Shown here: piece by piece, positions 6,316-12,863 of the stretch
Layout of the letters: every line of letters starts with the position of its first letter
Position numbering within the stretch: position 1 is the stretch's first letter
Assembly: GCA_002421985.1 (NCBI GenBank)
Contig: DISF01000018.1
Location: forward strand, 45,660 to 60,580
Origin: Roseovarius sp. UBA6217
GTDB lineage: Bacteria > Pseudomonadota > Alphaproteobacteria > Rhodobacterales > Rhodobacteraceae
DNA length: 14,921 nt
Direction: 5' to 3'
Notes under the pieces: generated by a model
What the model saw: only the letters and a program-made list of their open reading frames with translations
The model's database searches: none
Told to the model about the DNA's origin: nothing
Position numbers and translations under genes: made by a program

Positions 6316-6840
6316 TCAATGCAGCCTTGGGTGGAATGTCGGGCGCGTGTCGCGCTGCCAGAGCGTTTCGGGCGCGGGGCCGGGGCGGCGCATCCGCGCG
6401 AGCATATGCTCGGTGCGCAGGCCGGGAAGGGCGGCGAAGGCGTCGAAAAGCGCCTCTGCCCCCTCGGCATCGAGCGGGATACAGAGATCGGGCTGGCCGG
6501 GTTGGCTGAGCACCCATTGCCCGCCATCGCGCGGGTCGAGCACGAGCGCGGTCACTTCCGACAGCGCGACCGTGCCGCCCGTAACGGGGCCGAGATAGGC
6601 AATCAACCCCTCATCGACCACCACCACCCCCGGCCCGCCCGCGCCGCGACGGAACCGAAGCCGTTGCAGCGCGGCCAAGCCAAGGGCAGCGGCACCAAGC
6701 GTCACCGCCCAGCCCACCCATTGCAGCAGGCCAAAGCCGGTCAGCGCCCACCACAGGCCAAGCGCGGCAAGCCCCCCCGCCACCAGAACCTCGCGCCAGC
6801 GGCGCAGGGTATGGGACGCGCCGGAACGAATGAGGCTCAT
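6316..6840 (-). CDS. Small two-helix membrane protein of unknown function
   Basis: 174 residues. Two hydrophobic segments, about residues 18-36 (VLVAGGLAALGLWWAL) and 38-58 (GLLQWVGWAVTLGAAALGLAAL), form a likely hairpin in the inner membrane after a basic N-terminus (RSGASHTLRRWRE). The rest is soluble: a beta-rich stretch (GVVVVDEGLIAYLGPVTGGTVALSEVTAL) with charged and proline-rich residues, ending in a basic tail. It recalls PH-like or DUF-type membrane proteins in which a transmembrane hairpin precedes a small beta domain, but I cannot name the family. The ATG at 6840 overlaps the rsmE stop as ATGA, which fixes the start and indicates translational coupling. gshA follows 66 bp downstream on the same strand. 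Real gene likely, function unknown. Confidence 0.8.
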   Translation of the reverse strand: MSLIRSGASHTLRRWREVLVAGGLAALGLWWALTGFGLLQWVGWAVTLGAAALGLAALQRLRFRRGAGGPGVVVVDEGLIAYLGPVTGGTVALSEVTALVLDPRDGGQWVLSQPGQPDLCIPLDAEGAEALFDAFAALPGLRTEHMLARMRRPGPAPETLWQRDTRPTFHPRLH

Positions 6841-7565
6841 CCCCAGTCCCCGCAACTCAGTTGCCAGAGTGTGAGCGCGGCGACGGCGGCGGTATCGGCG
6901 CGCAGGATGCGCGGCCCGAGACTGATGGCATGGGCCTGCGGCAGAGCGCGCAGGCGCGCACGCTCGGCCTGCGAAAAGCCGCCCTCGGGGCCGATGAGCA
7001 CGGCCCAGGGCACCCCCCCGAGACCGCCCGGCAGGGCGGGCGCGGTGCCCACAAGCGTCTCGTCGCAAAACATCAGGCGGCGATCCTCGGGCCAGTCCGC
7101 AAGCAGCCGGTCAAGGCGGGTGAGGTTCGCCACCTCGGGCACGAAAGTGCCGCCGCATTGCTCGGCGGCCTCGACGGCATGGGCTTGAAGGCGGTCCTGC
7201 CGGATGCGTTCGGAATTGGTGAAATCGGTCTGCACGGGCAGGATGCGCGCGGCCCCCATCTCGGCGGCTTTTTCCACGATGAAATCGGTGCGCGCCTTCT
7301 TGATCGGCGCGAAAATCAGCCACAGGTCTGGCGGGTTGCGTTGCGGCGCGGTCTGCGCCTCGCACAGCAAGACCCCAGCCCGCTTGCCCGCCTCCGCCAC
7401 CACCGCGCGCCATTCGCCATCGCGCCCGTTGAACACGCGCACTCCGTCCCCCGGCCCCAGCCGCATCACCCCGAAAAGGTAATGCGCCTGCGGCTGGCTC
7501 AGAGGAAGGGTTTGCCCTTCCCCCAGCGGGTGCTCTAGATAAAGCCTGATCTTGTCCCCTGTCAT
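6837..7565 (-). CDS. rsmE: 16S rRNA (uracil-1498-N3)-methyltransferase
   Basis: 242 residues, essentially the length of E. coli RsmE. This SPOUT-class enzyme methylates N3 of U1498 in the decoding region of 16S rRNA using S-adenosylmethionine. Visible features are an N-terminal PUA-like domain (IRLYLEHPL, AHYLFGVMRLGPGD at 27-40, VFNGRDGEW at 44-52), the KKARTDFIVEKAAEMG motif at 89-104, HAVEAAEQCGG at 129-139, and the knot motifs IGPEGGFS at 191-198 and SLGPRILRADTAAVAAL at 215-231, which bind the cofactor. The start at 7565 (MTGDKIRLYLEHPL) fits the family; further upstream the frame is only low-complexity shadow sequence. No clear Shine-Dalgarno precedes it. The gene lies 11 bp from the divergent ubiA start and overlaps the next gene by 4 bp. 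Confidence 0.95.
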   Translation of the reverse strand: MTGDKIRLYLEHPLGEGQTLPLSQPQAHYLFGVMRLGPGDGVRVFNGRDGEWRAVVAEAGKRAGVLLCEAQTAPQRNPPDLWLIFAPIKKARTDFIVEKAAEMGAARILPVQTDFTNSERIRQDRLQAHAVEAAEQCGGTFVPEVANLTRLDRLLADWPEDRRLMFCDETLVGTAPALPGGLGGVPWAVLIGPEGGFSQAERARLRALPQAHAISLGPRILRADTAAVAALTLWQLSCGDWG

Positions 7566-7576
7566 GAGGCCAGCAT
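7566..7576. promoter_or_regulatory. 11-bp divergent gap between rsmE and ubiA
   Basis: Only eleven bases separate the two divergent start codons. GAGG (7566-7569), seven bases before the ubiA ATG, serves as its Shine-Dalgarno. The gap cannot hold a promoter for either gene, so each promoter or transcript start must lie inside the opposite gene, and the two 5' mRNA ends are expected to be antisense to each other. Confidence 0.6.
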
Positions 7577-8542
7577 ATGAGCGAGGGAAACCGGACGCCA
7601 GAGGCCACGCGCGCCGTGGCCGATGCCTATGACGGCAATTGGGTGGACCGCTATGCGCCCGAGGCCGCGCGGCCCTATCTGCGGCTGTCGCGCGCCGACC
7701 GGCCCATCGGGACGTGGCTGTTGCTGTTGCCATGCTGGTGGGGTCTTTTGCTGGCGATGCTGGCGGACGGGCGCGCGGGCTGGCATGATCTGTGGATATT
7801 TGCGGGCTGCGGCATTGGCGCGGTGCTGATGCGGGGGGCGGGATGCACCTGGAACGACATCACCGACCGCGACATCGACGGCTCGGTGGCGCGCACGGCG
7901 TTGCGGCCCATCCCCTCGGGGCAGGTGCGCGTGCGCGGCGCGCTTCTATGGATGGTGGCGCAGGCGCTGGTGGCGTTCCTGATCCTGCTCACATTCAACA
8001 CGGCGGCGATTGCGCTTGGCGTGCTCGCGCTTCTGCCTGTGGCGGTCTATCCCTTCGCCAAGCGGTTCACATGGTGGCCGCAGGTGTTTCTGGGCCTTGC
8101 GTTCAACTGGGGCGCGCTGCTCGCGTGGACGGCGCATTCCGGGCGGCTGGAGGCACCGGCGGTGGTGCTTTACCTCGCCGGGATCGCCTGGACGCTTTTC
8201 TATGACACGATCTATGCCCATCAGGATGCCGAGGATGACGCGCTCATCGGGGTGAAATCCACGGCGCGGCTTTTTGGCGAGGACTCCCCGCGCTGGCTGC
8301 GGCGGTTCCTCGTGGCCTGTGTGAGCCTGATGATGGTGGCGGTGATCCTCACCGTGCCCGCAGGGCGGCCGGTGGCGATGGTGGTGGCGCTATGCGGGGT
8401 CTGGGTCATGGGCTGGCACCTTTACGGGCAGTTGCGGCGGCTGCGGCTTGATGACAACGCGCGGCTTCTGGCGCTCTTCCGCTCGAACCGGGATGCCGGG
8501 CTTCTGCCTGTGCCGTTTTTCGCCGTCGCGGCGCTGGTGTGA
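7577..8542 (+). CDS. ubiA: 4-hydroxybenzoate polyprenyltransferase
   Basis: 321 residues, an integral inner-membrane protein of the UbiA superfamily. It attaches the polyprenyl tail to 4-hydroxybenzoate, an early step of ubiquinone synthesis. Both Asp-rich Mg-diphosphate motifs are present: NDITDRDID at 93-101, followed by RTALRPIPSG at 106-115, and DTIYAHQDAEDD at 210-221. About eight hydrophobic segments surround them, and the RADRPIGTWLLLLPCWWGL opening (39-57) is typical. The start at 7577 has a GAGG seven bases upstream; the first 30 residues are hydrophilic and poorly conserved in the family, so a slightly later start cannot be excluded. It is divergent from rsmE and is followed 63 bp later by the OmpA-family gene. 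Ubiquinone as product is inferred from the organism type and sequence; heme O and chlorophyll synthases have different motif contexts. Confidence 0.94.
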   Translation: MSEGNRTPEATRAVADAYDGNWVDRYAPEAARPYLRLSRADRPIGTWLLLLPCWWGLLLAMLADGRAGWHDLWIFAGCGIGAVLMRGAGCTWNDITDRDIDGSVARTALRPIPSGQVRVRGALLWMVAQALVAFLILLTFNTAAIALGVLALLPVAVYPFAKRFTWWPQVFLGLAFNWGALLAWTAHSGRLEAPAVVLYLAGIAWTLFYDTIYAHQDAEDDALIGVKSTARLFGEDSPRWLRRFLVACVSLMMVAVILTVPAGRPVAMVVALCGVWVMGWHLYGQLRRLRLDDNARLLALFRSNRDAGLLPVPFFAVAALV

Positions 8543-8605
8543 TTGCGCTCGGGCGCGGGCGTGCCTAGAACACGGGCGAGTGCAACCACGGGGGGCTGCC
8601 TGGCC

Positions 8606-10534
8606 ATGCGCCTGTCTACCATCGTCACAATGGCCGGGGTGTTCACCGGGGCTGCCGCGCTGTCGGTGGTGGCGGCGGGCTTTTCCGTGACCGCCATCGA
8701 GGACGCCTCGCGCCGCGCGGTGCGCGAGGCGCTTGACGCGCGCGGGATGCACTGGGCCGAAGTCGGCACCGACGGGTTGCAGGTATTCCTTGCAGGCACC
8801 GCGCCGGACGAGGCCGCGCGCTTTGCCGCGCTGACGGTGGCGGGCTCTGTGGTGGATGCGACACGGGTGATCGACCAGACCGTGGTGGAAGAGGCAGAGC
8901 CGCTCGCGCCGCCGCAATTTGCCATCGAGATCCTGCGCAACGAGCGGGGTATCTCGCTCATCGGGCTGGTGCCCGCGACGCTCGACCGCCATCAGCTCAT
9001 GGCCGATATTTCCGAAGCAACCGACGATGCCCCGGTGGCCGATCTGCTCGACACCGCGGACTATCCGGCCCCCGCCACATGGCGGCCCGCGCTGCGCTAT
9101 GCGGTGCGCTCTCTCGGGCTTTTGCCGCGCAGCAAGATCTCGGTGAGCGCCGAGCGCATCGCGGTCACCGCGATGGTCGACAGCGCCGAGGAGAAACGGC
9201 GGCTTGAGGCCGATCTTGCGCGGCAGAGCCCGAAGGATGTGCGCCTTGCGCTCGATATCTCGGCACCGCGCCCGGTGATTACGCCGTTCACACTGCGCTT
9301 TGTCATCGACGCGCGCGGCGCGCGGTTCGATGCCTGCTCTGCCGATACCGAGGAGGCGCGCGACCGCATCCTGCGCGCGGCGCGGCAGGCGGGCATGGAG
9401 GGCCGCGCCGACTGCGTGATCGGCATGGGCGTGCCGACGCCGCAATGGGCGCAAGCCGCCGAACAGGCGATTGCCGCGCTGGCCAGGCTGGGCGCGGGCA
9501 GCGTGACACTCACCGATGCCGATATTGCCCTGCTGGCCGAGCCGGGGACCGATCAGGCGCTTTTCGATGATGTCGTGGGCGCGCTCGACGGGGCCTTGCC
9601 CGAGGTGTTCGCCCTCGATGCCACGCTGCCGCCCTTGCCCGACAAAAGCGAGCCGGTGGTGCCCGAATTCATCGCCACGCTATCGCCCGAGGGGCAGGTT
9701 CTGTTGCGCGGGCGGCTGGGGAGTGCGCAGGCGCGCGACACCGCGACAAGCCTGGCGCAGGCGCGCTTTTCCGCCGATGCCGTGCATGTCACCGCACGGG
9801 TCGCCGAGGATCTGCCGCGCGACTGGTCTATGCGGGTGCTGCTTGCCATCGAGGCGCTCGCCCATCTTCAAAGCGGCGCGGTGACGGTGACGCCCGATAC
9901 CCTCGACGTGCGCGGCAAATCCGGGCAAAAGACAGCGGGCACCGAGATTGCGCAGCTTCTGGCCGATCGTCTTGGCGGTGCTGCGCGCTATACCCTCGAT
10001 GTGACCTATGTCGAGCAGCTTGACCCGGTGGCCGCGCCGCCTGCGCCCGAGGAATGCGAGGCGCGCATCGCCGCGGCGCAGAGTGACCGCAAGATCGGTT
10101 TCGAGCCAGGATCGGCGCGGATCGACGGAACCGGGGCGGTCATCCTCGACGAGATCGCCGCGATCCTGAAGGACTGCGGCGAGATCAGGATGGAGGTGGC
10201 GGGCCACACCGACAGCCAGGGCCGCGAGGAGATGAACGCGCAACTGAGCCTTGAGCGCGCGCGCGCGGTGCTCGACGAATTGCGCCTCCGCCGGGTGCTG
10301 ACCTCGGGGCTGGAGGCGCAGGGCTATGGCGAAAGCCGCCCGATCGCCGACAACGACAGCGAAGAGGGGCGCGAGATCAACCGCCGCATCGAATTCCGCC
10401 TGATCCGCTCCGAGGCAGCGCCCGAGACCGACCCCGAGACGCAGACGGGCCTTGAAAACGTCGAGGATACAAGGGACAAGGGAGACGGGGCAGAAGAGGG
10501 CGGCGAAGGCCGCACCACCGATGAACAGAACTGA
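8606..10534 (+). CDS. OmpA-family protein with N-terminal membrane segment and BON-like repeats
   Basis: 642 residues. Residues about 5-30 form one hydrophobic segment (STIVTMAGVFTGAAALSVVAAGF) without an obvious signal peptidase site, so the protein is probably anchored in the inner membrane and faces the periplasm; a cleaved signal is the alternative. Residues about 33-480 contain repeating alpha/beta units such as GLQVFLAGTAPDEAARFAALTVAG...VVDATRVID and GQVLLRGRLGSAQARDTATSLAQ, resembling BON domains. Residues about 500-600 are a clear OmpA/MotB peptidoglycan-binding domain: GHTDSQGREEMNAQLSLERA starting at 533 with Asp536, and NRRIEF at 592-597 with the matching Arg. The tail is acidic. 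The ATG at 8606 begins the hydrophobic segment; an in-frame TTG at 8543 would add an unlikely 21 residues. It overlaps the next gene by 14 bp. It probably links membrane and cell wall. Confidence 0.88.
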   Translation: MRLSTIVTMAGVFTGAAALSVVAAGFSVTAIEDASRRAVREALDARGMHWAEVGTDGLQVFLAGTAPDEAARFAALTVAGSVVDATRVIDQTVVEEAEPLAPPQFAIEILRNERGISLIGLVPATLDRHQLMADISEATDDAPVADLLDTADYPAPATWRPALRYAVRSLGLLPRSKISVSAERIAVTAMVDSAEEKRRLEADLARQSPKDVRLALDISAPRPVITPFTLRFVIDARGARFDACSADTEEARDRILRAARQAGMEGRADCVIGMGVPTPQWAQAAEQAIAALARLGAGSVTLTDADIALLAEPGTDQALFDDVVGALDGALPEVFALDATLPPLPDKSEPVVPEFIATLSPEGQVLLRGRLGSAQARDTATSLAQARFSADAVHVTARVAEDLPRDWSMRVLLAIEALAHLQSGAVTVTPDTLDVRGKSGQKTAGTEIAQLLADRLGGAARYTLDVTYVEQLDPVAAPPAPEECEARIAAAQSDRKIGFEPGSARIDGTGAVILDEIAAILKDCGEIRMEVAGHTDSQGREEMNAQLSLERARAVLDELRLRRVLTSGLEAQGYGESRPIADNDSEEGREINRRIEFRLIRSEAAPETDPETQTGLENVEDTRDKGDGAEEGGEGRTTDEQN

Positions 10535-10856
10535 ATTCATCATCGCGACCGCCATCGTGCTTTTTGTGGCGTTTTGCGTGGGTTGGTTCGCCAACTGGCT
10601 GGTGCATCGCTTCGTGCGGGTGCAGGCATCCGAGGTGGGCGAGCTGGAGCGCCTCGCGCAGGAATTGCACGAGGCCGAGGAAACCCGCGATCAGGCCATC
10701 ACCTACCTGCAACAGCGCGAGGCGGAACTGACCAACCAGCTCAGCCAGGCCGAGGCCGAGCTTTCGGCCACGATGGAGGGGCTGCGCGAGGCCCGTTACG
10801 AGGCCGAGCACCTGCGTGCCCATATCGAGCGGATCACCAGCCAGGCCGCCGAGTAA
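10521..10856 (+). CDS. Membrane-anchored coiled-coil protein
   Basis: 111 residues. A single hydrophobic segment at about 6-28 (FIIATAIVLFVAFCVGWFANWLV) is followed by HRFVRV and then a continuous Glu/Ala/Leu-rich helix from about 37 to 108 (ELERLAQELHEAEETRDQAI, LTNQLSQAEAELSATMEGL) with heptad-like leucine spacing, so a coiled coil is likely. I cannot name a family. The ATG at 10521 begins right at the membrane segment and overlaps the end of the OmpA-family gene by 14 bp in another frame, so the two are almost certainly co-translated. The pairing suggests a shared envelope role, for example a scaffold around the peptidoglycan-binding partner, but this is inference. It converges with sdaA, whose stop codon is 43 bp away. 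Confidence 0.85.
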   Translation: MNRTEFIIATAIVLFVAFCVGWFANWLVHRFVRVQASEVGELERLAQELHEAEETRDQAITYLQQREAELTNQLSQAEAELSATMEGLREARYEAEHLRAHIERITSQAAE

Positions 10857-10867
10857 TACGACGAATG

Positions 10868-10884
10868 ACCGGGCCGCGCCCGGT
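10868..10884. terminator. Hairpin between convergent genes
   Basis: ACCGGGC-CGC-GCCCGGT forms a perfect 7-bp stem with a 3-nt loop in the 43-bp gap between the coiled-coil gene and sdaA. Its position suits a bidirectional terminator for two convergent transcripts. There is no U-run on either side, so the evidence is position and symmetry only. Confidence 0.45.
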
Positions 10885-10899
10885 GCCTCCCTCACGCGC

Positions 10900-12273
10900 T
10901 CAGCAATTGGGAACGTTCACCGCCAACCCGCCCAGCGAGGTTTCCTTGTAGCGCGCGCTCATGTCGGCACCGGTCTGGCGCATCGTCTCGATACAGGCAT
11001 CGAGCGGCACGAAATGGCTGCCATCGCCGCGCAGCGCGAGCGAGGCGGCAGAGACGGCCTTGATCGCGCCCAGCCCGTTGCGCTCGATGCAGGGCACCTG
11101 CACCAACCCCTTGACCGGGTCGCAGGTCATGCCGAGATGATGCTCGAGCGCGATCTCGGCGGCGTTCTCGATCTGCCGGGGTGTGCCCCCCATCACCGCG
11201 CACAGCCCCGCGGCGGCCATGGCGGCGGCGCTGCCCACCTCGGCCTGACAGCCCGCCTCGGCCCCGGAAATCGAGGCATTGAATTTCACCAGCCCGCCGA
11301 TCGCGGCGGCGGTGAGCAGGAATTCCTCAACCCCGCCCTCATGCGCGCCGGGCACATGGTCGAGCCAGTAGCGGATGACCGCAGGCACCACGCCGGCCGC
11401 GCCATTGGTGGGTGCGGTCACCACCTGACCGCCGGCCGCATTCTCTTCGTTGACGGCCATCGCGTAGGCGCTCATCCAGTCGTTGATCTTGTGCGGCGCG
11501 CTCAGGTTGGTGCCGCGCTCGGCCAACAGCGCGTCGCGAATGCCCTTTGCGCGGCGCTTGACCGACAGGCCGCCGGGCAGCACCCCGTCGGTCGAGAGGC
11601 CGCGCTCGATACAGTCATTCATCACCTGCCAGAGACGCGCCACGCCGCTGCGCAAGTCGTCATGCCCGCGCCGCGAAATCTCGTTGGCGCGCTTCATCTC
11701 GGCGATGCTCTTGCCGGAACGCTCGGCCATGTCGAGCATCTCGGCGGCGGTCTTGAACGGATAGGGCACCGGATCGCCCTCGTCGGTCGCCTTGCCCGCC
11801 GCCAATTCATCCGCCGTCATCACAAAGCCGCCGCCGATGGAATAATAGGTCTCTTGCAGGATCACGTCGCCCTGCGCGTCGGTGGCCATCAGGATCATGC
11901 CATTGGCATGGCCGGGCAGGTTGGGGCCGAAATCAAAGATCAGGTCTTCCTTGGGGTGGAATTTCAGCTCGGGAAGGCCCGGCGGCGTGACGCGGTGGGT
12001 CTCGCGGATCGCCTTCAGCGTCGCCTCGGCCTTGTCATGGTCGTAGGTGTCGGGGCGGAAGCCTGCGAGGCCAAGGATCGTGGCGCGGTCGCTGGCATGC
12101 CCCACCCCGGTAAAGGCGAGGCTGCCATGCAGCGAGCCGCGCAAGCCCGCGTAGTGGAACGGCGCGGCGCGCATCCGGTCGAGGAATCGCGCGGCGGCCA
12201 CCATCGGCCCCATCGTGTGCGACGAGGACGGGCCTATGCCGACCTTGAACATCTCGAAGACAGACAGAAACAT
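10900..12273 (-). CDS. sdaA: L-serine ammonia-lyase (L-serine dehydratase), iron-sulfur type
   Basis: 457 residues, the usual length of the single-chain type. It deaminates L-serine to pyruvate and ammonia using a [4Fe-4S] cluster rather than pyridoxal phosphate. The N-terminal beta domain starts MFLSVFEMFKVGIGPSSSHTM. The catalytic alpha domain shows NEENAAGGQVVTAPTNGAAG (275-294), ISGAEAGCQAEVGSA (335-349) and GMTCDPVKGLVQVPCIERNG (381-400). Cys342, Cys384 and Cys395 correspond to the cluster ligands known from the Legionella enzyme, and the C-terminal Cys457 (NVPNC) to the tail residue that enters the active site there as a self-ligand. The ATG at 12273 has AGGGAG nine bases upstream. It is monocistronic as far as can be seen, and convergent with the coiled-coil gene. 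Its leader contains alternative hairpins (12320-12357). It feeds pyruvate, as pyk does nearby, but no shared operon exists. Confidence 0.96.
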   Translation of the reverse strand: MFLSVFEMFKVGIGPSSSHTMGPMVAAARFLDRMRAAPFHYAGLRGSLHGSLAFTGVGHASDRATILGLAGFRPDTYDHDKAEATLKAIRETHRVTPPGLPELKFHPKEDLIFDFGPNLPGHANGMILMATDAQGDVILQETYYSIGGGFVMTADELAAGKATDEGDPVPYPFKTAAEMLDMAERSGKSIAEMKRANEISRRGHDDLRSGVARLWQVMNDCIERGLSTDGVLPGGLSVKRRAKGIRDALLAERGTNLSAPHKINDWMSAYAMAVNEENAAGGQVVTAPTNGAAGVVPAVIRYWLDHVPGAHEGGVEEFLLTAAAIGGLVKFNASISGAEAGCQAEVGSAAAMAAAGLCAVMGGTPRQIENAAEIALEHHLGMTCDPVKGLVQVPCIERNGLGAIKAVSAASLALRGDGSHFVPLDACIETMRQTGADMSARYKETSLGGLAVNVPNC

Positions 12274-12491
12274 GATGCGCGCTCCCTGGGTCGCGGGGGT
12301 TAGTTATGCGGTGTCAGAGGGGCCGCCACCTGTCCGAAAGCGGCCCATCAGGGCCGCCGTGTTGACATATGGCGCGCCAGCTTGCCCTGCATCTGGCCGC
12401 GCAACGCCGCTTGGCCCCCGGCATCGCCCCCCATGACCGCCCACCCGGTGGCACGGGCACGGCATCGAGTATTTTTGCCAAGAAGAAACCC
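12274..12491 (-). promoter_or_regulatory. sdaA upstream region
   Basis: This 218-bp stretch between sdaA and the DUF1244 gene contains no convincing gene. It must hold the sdaA promoter and leader (minus strand) and the 3' end of the DUF1244 transcript. I cannot pick clear -35/-10 boxes on the minus strand. The AT-rich ATTTTTGCCAAGAAGAAA at about 12472-12489, next to the DUF1244 stop, stands out from its GC-rich surroundings. Confidence 0.4.
12320..12357 (-). promoter_or_regulatory. Mutually exclusive hairpins upstream of sdaA
   Basis: On the minus strand, reading toward sdaA, three 7-base elements occur: GCGGCCC (12357-12351), GGGCCGC (12346-12340) and GCGGCCC again (12326-12320). The middle one can pair perfectly with either neighbour, giving a tight stem with a TGAT loop or a looser one with a 13-nt loop. 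The last element ends 46 bases before the sdaA start codon. Such geometry is typical of attenuators or switches, but the transcript start is unknown and GC-rich DNA makes chance pairing more likely. No known riboswitch class is recognised. Confidence 0.35.
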
Positions 12492-12806
12492 CTAGCCATC
12501 CTTGCCCACATTCGCCGTGAAAGCCGCCTCGAAAGCGGCCTGTTTCTCGGCCTCGGCATCGGTCTGATGGCGCGATTTCCACTCGGCATAGGGCATCCCG
12601 TAACAGATCTCGCGCGCCTCGTCCCTGGACATCTCGAGGCCCTTCTCGTGCGCGGCCTCCTGATACCAGCGCGACAGGCAGTTGCGGCAAAAGCCCGCGA
12701 GGTTCATCAGGTCGATGTTCTGCACATCGGGGCGCTTGTCCATCAGATGCGCGCGCAGCTTGCGAAAGGCGGCGGCCTCAAGCTCGGTGCGGGTTTGATC
12801 GTCCAT
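12492..12806 (-). CDS. DUF1244 family protein
   Basis: 104 residues, a small soluble protein of the DUF1244 family, which is conserved in alphaproteobacteria and has no established biochemical role. The family core is visible: AAFRKLRAHLMDKRPDVQNID at about 12-32, then LMNLAGFCRNCLSRWYQEAA with a Cys-X2-Cys pair (Cys40, Cys43), then ICYGMPYAEWKSRHQ with Cys68. The three cysteines could bind a metal, but this is not shown. The ATG at 12806 has AGGGAG seven bases upstream; the longer reading to 12857 adds poorly conserved residues and no ribosome site. It lies 57 bp downstream of the N-formylglutamate amidohydrolase-like gene on the same strand and is probably co-transcribed. I would not assign a function from this neighbour alone. 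Confidence 0.92.
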   Translation of the reverse strand: MDDQTRTELEAAAFRKLRAHLMDKRPDVQNIDLMNLAGFCRNCLSRWYQEAAHEKGLEMSRDEAREICYGMPYAEWKSRHQTDAEAEKQAAFEAAFTANVGKDG

Positions 12807-12813
12807 GATCTCT

Positions 12814-12819
12814 CTCCCT
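12814..12819 (-). promoter_or_regulatory. Shine-Dalgarno that decides the DUF1244 start
   Basis: Minus-strand AGGGAG followed by a 7-nt spacer (GAGAGATC region) to the ATG at 12806. The alternative upstream ATG at 12857 lacks a comparable site, so the shorter protein is preferred. Confidence 0.75.
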
Positions 12820-12863
12820 TTCGAAGACAAGATGGGCCGGAGTGTCGTACCGCGCAAGCCCTC

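Noticed and set aside
10816..12303. Plus-strand open frame of 495 codons across sdaA
   Set aside because: Antisense shadow of an obvious serine dehydratase; His/Gly/Arg-rich with no motif.
12274..12360. Glycine or SAM riboswitch upstream of sdaA
   Set aside because: The leader shows alternative hairpins but none of the conserved core sequences of these classes that I know.
12362..12367. Consensus -35 box TTGACA on the plus strand
   Set aside because: No -10-like hexamer at 16-18 bp spacing and no plus-strand gene begins downstream.
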